A DNA stretch of 64,000 nucleotides from Malania oleifera (GCF_029873635.1 NC_080428.1:66495101-66559100), one strand, 5' to 3'. Counted from the first letter of the stretch, positions 12,801 through 23,945 are shown. The notes: a model not told the origin generated them from the sequence alone. A program made the numbers and translations.

Positions 12801-15800
12801 GACTTAGGTCTTTTCATCTTCTCCCAACAAACTAGATGATCTTTCGTTTCATCCCCAACACCTGGTCACAAAAAATCTCTCATAATTCTCTCCAAGGCTA
12901 GAGCCACCCTAGTTGAAGTTCTAAAAAGGGAAAGAAAATAAATGGGAATGTTGGACTGAACAACACTAATAAGAGTAATACGATCCCCTAAAGATAAATA
13001 AGTTCTCTTCCAATCTACAACCCACTCTCACCACCACTAGTTCCCAAAAAGAAGAGGAATTAGGATTGCCACCTAGAGGGAGACTCAAGTAAGTAAAAAG
13101 CCAATCCAAAATACTACAATGCGCTAAATTAGCAAAAGTCTCTAAATAACCCTCACCCAAATTGATACCCACAACCCCACTCTTGAAAATATTTTTCACA
13201 GCATTTTCCTCAAGAAACAAAAAGGTATCATTTGCAAATTGATGGTGAGAAACAACAATCTCTCCTTACCAACCTTAAGCCCCTGAATCACATTAAGACC
13301 CCGAGCATCCAGATCAGCACATTCACTACAATAGTAAATAGGAAAGGAGACAGAGGATCACTTGGTTTCAACCCTGGCGAAACCTTAAACCAATCTCTCA
13401 GCTGCTGATTCACAATTAACATGGTTACCGAAGAAACAACCTTGAATCCACCATCCCAAAATTCCTCAGACCCTTTTTGTCCATTACATGGTCTAAAAAA
13501 TTCCAACTCACCATGTTATAAGCCTTTTCAAAATCCAGCTCAAATAAGACTCACTCCCTCCCTTCCTCCTCACATCCTCCACCACTTCATTAGCGATCAA
13601 ACAATATCTAAAATTTGCCTATCCTTAATGAAAGCATATTGCTCCAAAGTAATTGTCCCCCCTAAAGCCTCCTGCAACCTTTTGGATAGACCTTCGACCA
13701 AAATAAAATAACCACTCTTCCCCACCACCCCCTAATGGTGAAACTCTTGAAAGAACTCCATAATATCATTTTTAATTACCTCACAGCTCTCCTGAAATAA
13801 AATCATGGTAAAACCATCAGGCCTAGAGCCTTATCTCTCTCCATATCAAACTCCACCCCTTTCACCTCGTCAATACCAAAAGATCTCTCCAACCAACTAG
13901 CACAATTCTCACTAATAAGACACCAATCAAACCCCTCAAGGACCAGTCTATGCTCAGAGATCTCAATATAACAGCTTCTATAAAAATTGGTGATCTATTC
14001 CCAAATCTAGCTCCAGTTCTTCAATAAAATTCCTCCTCCTCCCATTAGCCGCCCTATGAAATAATTTGGTGTTACAATACCCCTCCTTACACCGCTTGAC
14101 CCTAGACTTTTGTCTCCAACTAATGCCCTCCCGAAACAAGATCAAATCCAAATCATCACTAAGGCAATCCCTCCTAATCCTTTCCTCCACATCAGCCAAA
14201 CCTCACTCCCCCTTATCCAATTCTTCAATTTCGTTAAATATCGCATTCTTTTGATCTTTAAGGTCCCTAAAATGTCCTTCTTCCGTACTTTCAAATTGGC
14301 TTTCACTAACTTTAACTTGCTCATAAATCTAAATCATGATATTACTTGTACTTAATGGTAAAGAACGTACTTTAATGTATTACAAAGATCTCAACAAAAC
14401 TAAAATCAAAAGTAAGTTTTCTATTCTTGTTATAGAAGAATATTGGTAAATGAAGTGCATGGTTCAAGTATATTTTTCAAAATAGATATGAGGCCAGTAG
14501 GAATGCATCCTTTGGATATATTCACAACAGCTTTTAGGACAAATGAGGGTCATTGTAAACTTTTGGTAATGTCCTTTGGCTTAGCCAATGCACCCTCCAC
14601 ATTTCAAAGTCTTATGACTCGTATTTTCAAGCATTATTTGAGGAAGTTCATATTTGTATTTCTTTGATGACATCTTAGTTTACAATAGGAATCTTAGGCA
14701 ACATATTGTGCACTTGAGTACAACTTTACGAGTGTTGAAGGAGCATTCACTAATTGCAAAAGAAAATGTGTTTTGGAGGTTCTAGGATAGAGGAATTGGG
14801 TCACTTTATCTGTAGTGAAAGTGTTAACTGACCAAGAAAATACAAAAAACACAACAGTTGCCTATTCCTATGACAATCAAACAGTTACTTGCTAGATATT
14901 ACATGAGGTTTATTAAAGGCTGGAAAAATAAGCAAACCACTCACTGAAAAATCAAAGAGGAATGCTTTAGAATGGAATGAGGAAGCTACAGTTGCTTTTG
15001 AAACAGCAGAGTTGGTAGTGAGTTCTACCCAGTTTTTTGCTTCGCCAGATTTCATTAAAAATTTTGAAGTGGAAACAGAAGCTAATGGTACAGGTATCGG
15101 GCAGTTCTCAAGCAGCAAGCCCATCTAAGTGCTTTCATAAGCAAGACATTGTCTCTACGCATCAATAAATGAGAAGGAAATGTTTTCAATCTTGTTTACA
15201 GTCAAGAATTGGGAGCCTTATCTCAGAAGGTAGACACGCAATTAAGACTCATCATCAAAGCTTAACATACTTATTGAGCAGAAGGTTTCCACACCAAGCC
15301 AATTTATTTGGATAGAAAAATTAATGAACTATAAGTACAATATTTTTTCATAAAAAAGAGGAAGAGGATTGGGTTGCAGATGCTCTATTTAGATATACAT
15401 GGTTCAGGACTTGGAGAGCAAGCCTTGGATCAACAGTTGCTTCTTTATGACTGGTTGGTCATAGGATTGGGTCCAAGGAAGCAGCTTATCTGCCTAAAAT
15501 GTAGGAGTAAGGCTACTTACACTGTGACGAGTCTGACAACCCTTCCCCCCCTACTCCCACAAAGAGGGGAACCTTGTGGCCTGGGGATGGTTCAGGACTT
15601 AATTCTCTGGTTTTAACTACAAGCTCAACTAACATAGTTCAGAAAATGTAGAGTGGCGCAAAAGCTGATGCACAATTACAACATATAATTTATCAATTTA
15701 GAGGAATCCTCATCTTCTGAAGGTCCATAAAGAAAAAAGACGGAAGTTGGCAGTTAGGCAAGATGCTGAATTGAGAAAGGAACTTATTGGCTTATTCCAG

Positions 15801-18800
15801 TAAATTACTAAATTCGGTAACAGTAGAATGCAGGCAGATGCAGTAATTCAACCTACTACAAAGAAAAAAAAAAATTTGATGTTTTGTTTTGTTGGAAGGG
15901 TATGGTGAAGAATGTGGAATATGCCAGCAAAATAAATCAGAAATTGTGGCTTCATCATGGTACCTACAACCATTACCTGTACCACTACAACAATATATTT
16001 TTTAAATAACCATAGATTTTATAGAAGATTTTCCAAAATCTTAAGGCAAAGAGGTTATTCTGGTGGTAGTGGACAAATTTAGCCAATATTGGCATTTTAT
16101 GGCTTTGGCACACTGTTACACTGCTGTAATAGCTACTCAAGCATTCTTAAATAATACTTACAAAGTGCCTGGTCTTCCTAACTCTATAACCACTGATAGG
16201 GATCAAATTTTCGGGAAAAAATTTTTTCAGAAAGAATTATTCAGATTGCAGGGGAATTCTTTACAGTTTTCTTCTACATATCCTCAAACAAATGGATAAA
16301 TTAGAGGTTGAGATGATTGGAATGCTACTTAAGGTGCCTTGTAGGAGATGCAGCTATTGCTTGGTTTAAGTGGTCATCCCTAACAAAAGATTGGTATAAT
16401 AGCAATTACCACACTGCCATCAAATTACACCATTTGAAGCATTCTATGAGTACCCTCCTCCATTACACATTTCTTATTTTCCTAAGAGTTCTTTTATAGC
16501 AGCTATTGACAGCTATATACAAGATAAGAGAGCAAGTAACAACAATTTTCAGAACCTCGTTTGGGCAAGGCTAAATATAGGACAAATGAAATGGCAAACA
16601 AGCATAGAAGTGAAAGGGAATTTTCAATTGGCGATTGAGTGTATCTGAAGTTACAACCTTACAAGCACATCCCTTGATCCAATGGAATAATCAAAAGCTG
16701 GCTCCAATGATCTGCAGCCCCTTTCAGAATACTAACAAGATAGGAGTGTTTGCACCAAAGCTAGGCTTACCCACAAAAGCTCAAATCTATTCTACATTCC
16801 ATGTTTCTCAAATGAAAAAAACTATAGGAGCTCACACATACTTGTTTCCCTCACACCTTTTCTTAATTCTCATCCTGCTCACCAACCAGCAACAATTCTA
16901 GAAAAATAATTGTGAAAAGGAGATTTACTTCTGCAACTAAGGTGTCAGTCCATTGGGCAAATACTTCTCCAACAAAATCCACATGGCAATTGTTTGATGA
17001 ATTGAAAGTGAGTGTTTCCACAGTTTCTTGAGGATAAGGTTATTTTCTTTTCTTTTCTTTTCTTTTTTTTTTGTATGAATGAATTGTTATAATTATTAGC
17101 AAGTTAGTATCATTAATAATTCTGGTATTGATAGTTACTTCTGGTATTGGCAGTTGTAGTAGAATTCTGTCGATTCTGTTCTGTTAGGAAGAGGAGGGAT
17201 GATTCATTATAACAGACATTTTTGGGGTCCAATGAATGAAAGAATAGAAAGGAGATTAGAAGGTTGCAAGAGGGCTCACCTTTCATTGGGGAGTAGGATC
17301 ACTCTCACTAGTGCTTTTATCCCTTTACAGAATTCCTACTAGAGTGGCTGGGATCTTGTAAAAAATTATGAGAGATTTCTTGTGGTCTTGTCTTGGGGAG
17401 GATAACAAGGATCACCTTGTTAGTAGGGCGGTGGTTAGAAATCTTAAATCTGAGTGGGGACTGAGGCGTATGGTTTCTAACTTTCTAAGAACATCTCTTC
17501 ATTTGCTAAATGGTTATGGAGGTTTCCATTAGAGCCTAATTCCTTACAGCATCAAGCTATTAAGAGCAAGTATGGAATTCATCAACGATGGGTGGCATAC
17601 CAAGGGGAGTGGCAACATTATCCGTGTAAGCCCCTGGAAGTCTGCAGGTAGCTTGTCTTCTTGTTCCTATTACTCATCTTAAAGTGGCTTATGGCAGTAG
17701 AAATCAGTTTTGAGGAATTTGGGTGGGTTAGACATAGTTGGAGCTGTTGGTCCCGCATTTGTTTGGACTTTCTTCTATTCATAATGCACCAATTTCAACT
17801 TTCTATTTTTCTAAGAGGTTGATAAGCTTAACTCATTATTGGGCGCGCTGGATTTTTTTCATACTTTGAAGAGGGGGAGGGGATTTTAGGCTTTAGGTTG
17901 GGGATTCCTCAGAGATTGCTATTTGAGGTTTTTCTTTATTATCTTGTAAAATCTTCAAACCTGGCCCTTCTGCATTTCAACAAAGCTATTTGGAAAGCAA
18001 AAAATTCCTTTTAAGATCTGGTTTCTTGTTCTTATTAGGACTAATACAAATGACTTGCTACAAATAAGGAGACCTCATAAAGCTCTCGGTCCAGATGTTC
18101 GTCTGCTGTGCCATGAGACAAGAGAGTCATGCTCATCTTCTTCTTCAATATCGGGTGGCAAGTTACTTTTTTGCTTTTTTTCGGGCGCATTCTTTTGTGG
18201 GTTTGGAGTGTTTGTCGCTGTCTGATATTTAAAGGGAGTGGAAGAAGGATAAGGGATTGGAACTGGAAGGTAGCACTAATGTAATTTTTCTATACCTTAA
18301 TGGCGGACACCATTCCATATACTCCTTTTCTTGAAATTGTTATTATTATTATTATTGAAGAAACAGTTCTGTGTAAATTGGCAGAAAAGGATTCATGCAG
18401 CCGACCTCACCTACTGGGACTCAAAAGGCTTGGTTTGCGGTTGTTGTTGTATTAATAATAGTTTTGTTATCAAAAATAACTATAAAAGTAACTGTGATGA
18501 TATGGAGAACAATGTAATTCAAGAATTCTCCCTCATTTCTTGCTCTTTAATCTATCCTAACTCTCCCGAATTCTTCAATTTCTCCCTTCTTGCCTTTTCC
18601 CAAATGCTTGAAACTCAGCTGCTATTCAGTTTAAAGCCGTGACATCGTATTAGAATTGCTCACAGTACTGCAATCTTGTGTATCCAAAAGTAGCATTTGC
18701 CATTGCCAATACAAACCCTCTAGTCTCTAAACCGATAAAAGATTCTTCTATCACTGATTTTAATAACGGTTCTTCTGTCCAACAACAACATGCACAATCT

Positions 18801-19234
18801 TTTAAGAGACACGCATATGCATGTGCAGAGAATAATCTCCGAAAGAAAGTTACCTGCGCGATGACTCCAGAGATTCCTCCAACAAGTGCCTTGCCGGAGA
18901 GAGAAAGAGGACGGTCACTCCGCCCCGCGGCGTGCCTCAAGTGCTCGTAGCCGACGATTCGAATTGGCGTGTAGAAGAGATGCCGGAGAATAGCCGGCGA
19001 GAGGCCCTTGTAGAGGCCGAGAGGCCCTTCGTTGCGAACAATGTTGGAGACCACTCGGAAAGCCGAGGTGCCAGAGGGCCGGGGAGAAGAGGAAAGGGAA
19101 GTCTGGCCGTGGAGCTGAAGACGCGTCTTGGTGATGTCTATGGGGAAGGTGGCGGTCTCAGCAACCATGGCGGAGAGCGAGGTTAGGGCGATCTTCGTGC
19201 GAGTTCTCTCATTGTGCTCTCGTTTGGGTCTCAT
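6285..19234 (-). CDS. UCP3: Mitochondrial uncoupling protein 3-like carrier, two exons, complete
   Basis: Inner-mitochondrial-membrane carrier of the SLC25 family, uncoupling-protein/dicarboxylate branch. Exon 1 is 18854-19234 (127 codons) and exon 2 is 6285-6827 (180 codons plus stop); joined they give 307 residues, against about 305 for Arabidopsis UCP3 from memory. The start is the ATG at 19234-19232. The donor reads CAG|GTAAC, the acceptor TGCAG|GTAG, and the intron is phase 0. All three carrier repeats are present with the PxDxxKxR signature: FPIDITKTR (31-38), SPADLVKVR (132-139) and CPADVVKTR (233-240). NMGELACYDYAKHF and GPWQFVFWVSYEKFRL near the end are typical of plant UCPs. No break is seen. 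From the family, the role is proton leak or metabolite exchange; the substrate is not readable here. The intron is 12,026 bp of mostly transposon sequence. A member of the related DIC/PUMP4-6 group is less likely given the wording of the repeats. Confidence 0.95.
7465..8158 (+). mobile_element. L1-type LINE, 5'-truncated 3' end
   Basis: Plus-strand reading carries the C-terminal zinc-finger-like region of plant L1 ORF2 (a VWKAKVPFLVQAFTW-like block near 7620), then a 3' UTR with GATCTTCAAAGAGATTGG and an A-run at the end (about 8150). Frame changes are present. It is antisense to UCP3, within its intron. Confidence 0.7.
8159..9776. other. Intron stretch, nothing recognised
   Basis: About 1.6 kb of AT-rich intron sequence with no coding or repeat signature I can name. 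Confidence 0.5.
9777..10076 (-). mobile_element. TRIM (terminal-repeat retrotransposon in miniature), 300 bp
   Basis: Two 73-bp direct terminal repeats, 9777-9849 and 10004-10076, start TGTTAGATTA and end AACA, and differ at only a handful of positions. On the minus strand the first bases inside one repeat are TGGTATCAGAGG, a classic initiator-methionine tRNA primer-binding site, and GTGGGGGAG, a purine tract, abuts the other. The element is flanked by a perfect 5-bp duplication, GAAAC (9772-9776 and 10077-10081). It has no coding capacity, as expected for a TRIM. Confidence 0.92.
10119..10430 (-). mobile_element. RNase H-like (RVT_3) fragment of non-LTR origin
   Basis: The minus strand encodes VRADLWPILQGLRLAKGLGI followed by a D-I-H block and a CRQLIQ...RGQQMCRLG segment, the layout of the plant RVT_3 RNase H-like domain found in LINE-derived proteins (usual words AELWAxxxGLxLA and REGNKxADxLA). 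Catalytic positions are partly altered and there is no start or partner domain, so it is a decayed scrap. Confidence 0.6.
10431..10955. other. Intron stretch, nothing recognised
   Basis: AT-rich intron sequence between the RNase H-like fragment and the Ty3 fossil; no signature seen. Confidence 0.4.
10956..11395 (+). repeat. Left LTR of the Ty3 fossil, with internal duplication
   Basis: Contains two variants of an about 150-bp block ending in GATGAT..ATTGTAATAACTA, one near 10.99-11.08 kb and one near 11.12-11.21 kb. The right part, with CCTGAATTCTTCAATTTCTC and AAATGCTTGAAACTC, is matched by 18.53-18.64 kb. Confidence 0.75.
11569..14340 (-). mobile_element. L1-type LINE nested in the Ty3 fossil
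   Basis: A minus-strand L1 lies between the gag-side and pol-side parts of the Ty3 element. The 3' end is marked by an 11-T run at 11569-11579 (poly-A on the element strand). Reading back: zinc-finger-like C-terminus (about 11.76-12.04 kb), the DWLFTYLSLPLGGNP block of RT (about 13.1 kb), the LKPSDPLSPFLFT block (about 13.36 kb), and the pre-RT WRQKSRVKRCKEG block (about 14.1 kb). It is 5'-truncated before the endonuclease and carries many stops and frame changes. Confidence 0.85.
15413..15586 (+). mobile_element. Au-type SINE with 14-bp target duplication
   Basis: 174-bp tRNA-derived short element: a degenerate head, then the GGTCCAAGGAAGCAGCTTATC block corresponding to the B-box and Au body, and an AAAGAGGGGAACCTTGTGGC-like tail. 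It is flanked by exact copies of ATGGTTCAGGACTT (15399-15412 and 15587-15600). It sits between RNase H and integrase of the Ty3 fossil, so it inserted after that element. Confidence 0.85.
17215..18350 (+). mobile_element. L1-type LINE 3' half nested in right LTR of the Ty3 fossil
   Basis: Begins in the RT C-terminal block (RRLEGCKRAHLSLGSRITL-like, about 17.25 kb), continues through the FLVVLSWGG block and the zinc-finger-like end near 17.95-18.1 kb, and finishes close to an ATT repeat at 18340-18356. Frame changes are present. LTR sequence resumes at about 18476. Confidence 0.75.
18357..18475 (+). mobile_element. RTE/Au-like 3' tail
   Basis: ATGCAGCCGACCTCACCTA, then GGGACTCAAAAGGCTTGG and a GTTGTTGTTGT end match the shared 3' tail of plant RTE LINEs and Au SINEs. 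Only the tail is present, between an L1 end and the resumed LTR. Confidence 0.6.
18854..19234 (-). CDS. UCP3: UCP3-like exon 1
   Basis: Encodes residues 1-127: a short basic N-terminus, the first carrier repeat and the start of the second up to GGISGVIAQ. It is markedly GC-richer than the flanking DNA. The exon ends exactly at a consensus donor; read-through into the intron gives unrelated residues and a stop about 67 codons later. Confidence 0.95.
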
Positions 19235-19840
19235 GGAGCAGATTGCAGAGCGATCATCAGCACCCTGAGCTCCGCTCAGTGCTCAGGGACGAAGGGGATC
19301 TTTTGCCACTACTTTTTTCTTCATTGAGTTCACAGTAATAAAATAAAATTATAGTTCAGGGACTATCAAAATTTTGCTAGGCAGTGTTTGGAAAGGATTT
19401 AGATTTTCAGTTGTGTAACTTTTGGTATAAACTCAAATTTATGCTATATTTTCTTTCAAGCCTAAACAAATCTAAAGCTCCTCAAATATTGATGGCAGCA
19501 TCCCTAAATTAAAGAAGCTTATCACCTATGTGTTTACAATATGAAGATTAGAAAAGACAATAGGGACGATGTTTAGGGTTCCAAAGGAATAAAGGAGAAG
19601 GAAGAGAAAACAATAAGGGAGAGGGGAAATATTTAACAGCCATTAAAATTTAAATAAAAATCTTTTATAAAGCAATTTCACCCATACTAAATGACCCAAA
19701 AAAATGTGCTTTATCCGCCTCTACCTATTGCCCCTCATTTGCACGAGATGACGAGATTACTTGCTCTCACTTTCTCGTAAGGCATGAGTCCACTTGTTTG
19801 AAGTAAATTTCTCATATCGATATGGGGCTATTCCTTGTTA
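19235..19840. other. 5' flank of UCP3-like gene
   Basis: Presumed promoter and 5' UTR region on the minus strand. A MITE-like GTGTTTGGAAAGGATTTAGA word occurs at about 19384. No other gene. Confidence 0.4.
19330..19360 (-). promoter_or_regulatory. Possible TATA-like element upstream of UCP3-like gene
   Basis: On the minus strand the sequence TATAATTTTATTTTATTA lies about 100-120 nt upstream of the start codon, just outside the GC-rich leader. The position fits a plant core promoter, but such AT-rich strings are common here, so this is a weak call. Confidence 0.25.
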
Positions 19841-20500
19841 AGAATAAGATATTAGGATTAGTTGAAATAAAAACCAACATATGAAATGCAATTTTAATAA
19901 TGTAAAGAGGAGTAGTGAGGAGAAAACTAAACTTGATAATCAAGAAATTAATAAAGCTTATAGATTTTAATATCTTGGATCTATTGTGTAAGAAAAATGT
20001 TGAATGACATGAGCTCGCGATGACATGGTTTGTTATGCATATGGGAAAGAAAATTGAAGAAGATGAAATACATAAACCATATTGTGATTGTAGAGTACCC
20101 TTCAAATTAAAAAGAAAGTTCTACAAGACAATCGTAAGGTTAGCTATGTTTTATGGTTTAAAATATTAAACAATTAATAAACAATATCTCAAAAAATAAA
20201 AAAATGTTAAAATGCGAACGTTAAAATGGATGAGTGGTAAAACATTAAAAGATAAATTAAACAACAAGCATATATATGCAATAAACTAAACATAACACTG
20301 ATTGAAGATAAGATAAGGGAGGGGTAGTATAGATGATTTGGGCACTTGAAATGCCGAAATCTAGCAGCACACTTGGGAGGAGGAGTGAGTTATTGTTTTT
20401 GACATGAAAGGGGCAGCGGCATGCATAAAATAATTTGGAATGAGATAGTAAGTAAGGATTTAATAACTTTAAATTTAGTGAAATAAAATAATTTCAATAA
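19840..20500 (+). mobile_element. RTE-type LINE fragment, reverse transcriptase C-terminal half
   Basis: The plus strand shows the RTE blocks in order: YLGSIV-like (about 19.97 kb), LWF (about 20.15 kb), KMDEW (about 20.23 kb), then a FGHLKCR-like block near 20.34 kb. It is heavily broken. It is the same segment as the minus-strand copy at 5.10-5.83 kb. Confidence 0.7.
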
Positions 20501-22080
20501 TCTTGAAAAAAATTTCTTTTTCTAGTCAATAAATTTTATAATTTTGATTATTTTTAGCATTCACTATTATTATTTTTAGTAGTTTACCTCAAACATGTTT
20601 TGACCTATATGTTAACTAATTTAACAATGCATTCAATATTATCTATTAACGTTAGTTTTGTTGTTGGTAATATAAATTTGTACGAATATAATTTCACTGA
20701 TTATTTAGTTCAAAGGCTACTTAATTTAGAAAAAAAAAAGGTACTAATATGTATAATTGCGCATTTTGATGTTGGCTTTTAGTATCTCAAATTTAAAATA
20801 TTATGACTTTATTTAGTACAATATTACTAATTAATCGACAGAAAATGAGTTAAGCAAAAATTAGTATATCTCTATTATTAATTAAATAAAAAGGAAATAA
20901 CTTTCATTTATCATTTTTCTTCAATATATTTTTAGAAAAACCTTTATGTTTCATGTTACCAATGCTTTCGAAATTAAATATATAAAAAGACAACAAGTGG
21001 TTTTCTTTGCCTCCAAAACCACAATATTAATTTTTTTTTTTAGTTAATTTGAGTTAAAAATAAAAAAATTTATAGGAGTCAATCAAATTTTTTGTACAAT
21101 TAATGAAATATATAATATATTTATTATAATGGTCATAAAATTTAAGATAGGTATTTATTGGATCCTTTTTGAAAAAGGAAACACATTTATTAAATGCTTG
21201 TATTGAATCATATAATAATACATTTATTATAATAACCAACAAAAGGAGAAATTATTAGGTAAATGGTGTCTATCACATAATTCATAGGCTAACCTAATAA
21301 AGTCATAACAATTATACCTTATGCTACATAAGTAAAACCTAATTAATTTATTTCAAAAATAAATCAAAAAAAATCATGATTAATTTTTCCTACCATGAAA
21401 ATTACAATAAAAAAAAATCTATTTTTACTTTTTTTTGAAAAATAAATATATGTTATTTCATGGTTAATTTTTTTTAAAAACAATTGTAGTTAATTTTATT
21501 TGTAAATCAATATTTTTCTATTTTTCATTTTCGTCCATGAAGTTTTGTATTAAAAAATAAAACATATTAATATTTAATGATTGAATGAACTATGCTTCTC
21601 TCATATGAAAAGTATAACATTATTATTTATTTATATTATATAAAATTTTATATTTAGGCAAGAAAGTTTTAGAATATATTTTAAACCATATGATTGAATA
21701 AATTTATAGATATCTCAAAATTAAATAAATTCATTAATTTTTCTATGAAAAATTAGCTTAGTAAATAGTAATTTATAGTATTTTCTATTAAATAAAAGAT
21801 AAATGTTTCAATGCACAACCAATGAATTTACTAAAACTACTAACTAAATTGATACTTAAATTCAATTATTTTGTTAAATAATTATACTAACTATGAGTTT
21901 TTTCTTTTTTGTAAATTTTTAACCATGAATTAACCATTTTTTTCTTTGTACTTTATTTTGGATAAAAATTTGATTACGGTTTTTTGAAATTTTTGTGAGA
22001 AGGAAAATTAATGATTAATTTTTTTTATTTGATTTGAAAATATAATTAATTATGTTTTACTTATACGGTCTAGTACATGA
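20500..22080. other. AT-rich intergenic DNA, no gene recognised
   Basis: Very AT-rich, with no long reading frame, no repeat ends and no RNA gene recognised. Confidence 0.5.
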
Positions 22081-23383
22081 GTTGTTGCCATTGTCACTAT
22101 GTCTTAGAGGCTCTAGAATAGCAAGGGTGAGAGATATAGTTTTATTGAATATTCTATGGAGTCCCCACTGACCTATTATTTACTTAGGTGTGGTTAGTTT
22201 ATTTAATTACTATTTGTTAATTAGTCTCTAAACTAATCTTAAAGTCAAGGAATTAGTAGTCTTAGTCTGCTTTTACTAGAGATAAATTCGAGAGTACATT
22301 TATGCGAGAAGAAAAGTATTAGCACCTCCTATGCACTCATTATATGAGTGGTACCTAATTAGCTCAAATTAACTCAGATAATCCTTAATTAACTCCAAAG
22401 CAATTAAAAAACATTAACATTCTAAAAGAAAATGTAGTACTGAGTGTGATTTATAAATGTCTAATAAGATCTCCAAATGATGGGGTCTGACTAGATAAAT
22501 CCCTCATCTGAATTGATATGAGTGATGTTTGAAACACTTCTTTATCTTTTGTCCTATAATCAGGTTGCACAAATGCACACATATGCATATAAACATTAGA
22601 CAAGAAAAATCACGTAAATGCATCAAACTTATGCAAAAATGATCTCAAAATAATCCCCATTTTTTAAAAAAAATTATAGGATTTTTCTATAATTTTCAAG
22701 GATTTTAAAAGAATTTCCTCAATTCTATTTATTTTTGCTTTTTTTTTTCATTTTTTTTTTGGTCCCTTTAGTCAAAAAATAATTAATTTCCTAATTTTTC
22801 AATATTTTCTATGATTGCAATTTTTATTAATTTTTTAAATTTTTTAATGATTTAAAATGAATTAAAAATTATTTTTAAATAAATAAAAAGGGGAGAAGTT
22901 CATAGGGTTGAATCGGGACAAACAGGGTCAACCGATTTGACCAGGTTAACAAGATGGACCCAAGTTAATCCAAGTTAAATTGGGTCAACCCAACCAAGGG
23001 AGAGAAATTGGTCAAGGCTCTATCATATGTCATCCATCTAAGGGTGATACATGGCAGTTAGGAGCGACATGACACAGATTTTTTTTTTTGGAAAGGACAA
23101 AGAGGCGACATGTGATGAGGTGATGTCATGATGATGTCATCGCCACGTGGAACCATGCCACTAAATGGATTCAAAAGGCACGAATCGTTGACGTGGCAGC
23201 GACCCAATCGTCCGTAGAAAACACAATATGGATAGCTAAGATTGCGCCACATCACTGGGTGACATCACCTAGTAGGTGTGGTCTAAAATGCACCATGTGT
23301 TACCCTCTGAAGGGTGACACGTGGCCCACTATAATAGATTTTTTTAATTTTAAAACTTTTTTTTGTCCTTTCTTTTCTTTTCT

Positions 23384-23407
23384 TCTCTCTCTCTCTCTCT
23401 CTCTCTC
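23384..23407. repeat. (TC)n microsatellite
   Basis: About 11-12 TC dinucleotides. Confidence 0.9.
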
Positions 23408-23499
23408 GTATTTTTGCTTTCTAATTTCCATCTTCTCTCTTGTTTATGTTTTTCTTTTTTTTTTTTTCTAGAGATTTCTCAAGTTTTCCAGGATCCAAA

Positions 23500-23940
23500 T
23501 AAGGATCTTGGGTTTAGGTTGAAGTAGGGTTTGGGGTTTGAGTTCAGTTTAAGGTTCAAGTTAAGTGTGAGGGTTAGTTTAGGTTAGGTTGGTTTAGGGT
23601 TAGGTTAGGTGGGTTGGGACAGTAAGGCTATGCCAGGCCTATTTGGGATTGGGTCATGGACTTTGGGTTAGGTGTAGGTCTGGTCTGGTGTTGGGCTTAG
23701 GTCTAGGCTGGGCTTTGGTTAGGCTCGGGTCAATGCGGGCAAAGCTAGGGCCAATTGGGTTTGGGTTGGGCTAGGTTAGGCTAGGCTATGGGCTTAGGTC
23801 CAGGTTGGGTTAGGTTGAGTTAGGTTCAATTGGGCCTTATGGATTTTGAGCTTAGATTTTAGGTGGGTTTAGGCTCTAGGTCGTAGGCTTTGGGTCAGAT
23901 TGGGCTCAGTCTGGGTTTAGTTTAGGTTGACTCCATTTTT
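23500..23940 (+). repeat. G/T-rich degenerate GGTTAGG-like tract
   Basis: About 440 bp made mostly of variants of GGGTTTAGG, GGTTAGGTT and GGGTTGGGCT, with very little C on this strand. It resembles degenerate telomere-type repeats but is irregular. Confidence 0.7.
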
Positions 23941-23945
23941 GGTTG

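Larger units (their letters stand above)
10956..18644 (+). mobile_element. Ty3/gypsy chromovirus-like LTR element, old and broken, with nested insertions
   Basis: Left LTR about 10956-11395 (starts TGTTATAGTTG), then a primer-site-like TTGGTACCAGAG; right LTR starts near 17085 (TGTTATAATTA) and resumes at about 18476-18644 after an insertion. In order the body shows reverse transcriptase (about 14.44-14.68 kb), RNase H (14.93-15.3 kb), integrase core (16.05-16.3 kb), integrase C-terminal region and a chromodomain-like tail (16.65-17.03 kb). The LTRs are clearly diverged and the body has many breaks, so the insertion is old. L1 and SINE copies are nested in it. A convincing target duplication was not found. 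Confidence 0.8.
6828..18853 (-). other. UCP3-like intron 1, 12,026 bp, packed with transposons
   Basis: GT-AG intron. In coordinate order it holds plain sequence to about 7.46 kb, an L1 3' end (7.47-8.16 kb), about 1.6 kb with nothing recognised, a TRIM (9777-10076), an RNase H-like fragment (10.12-10.43 kb), plain AT-rich DNA, and a Ty3 chromovirus-like fossil (10.96-18.64 kb) carrying nested L1s and a SINE. About 200 bp of plain sequence separates the fossil from exon 1. Splice sites are intact despite the load. Confidence 0.9.

Noticed and set aside
10951-18650. Target duplication for the Ty3 fossil (CATAC at left, CATCG/TCGTA at right)
   Set aside because: Agreement is no better than 3 of 5 and the right LTR end is not certain.
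23500-23940. True interstitial telomere array
   Set aside because: The TTTAGGG unit is not regularly repeated; words vary and spacing drifts, so only a degenerate G/T-rich tract can be claimed.
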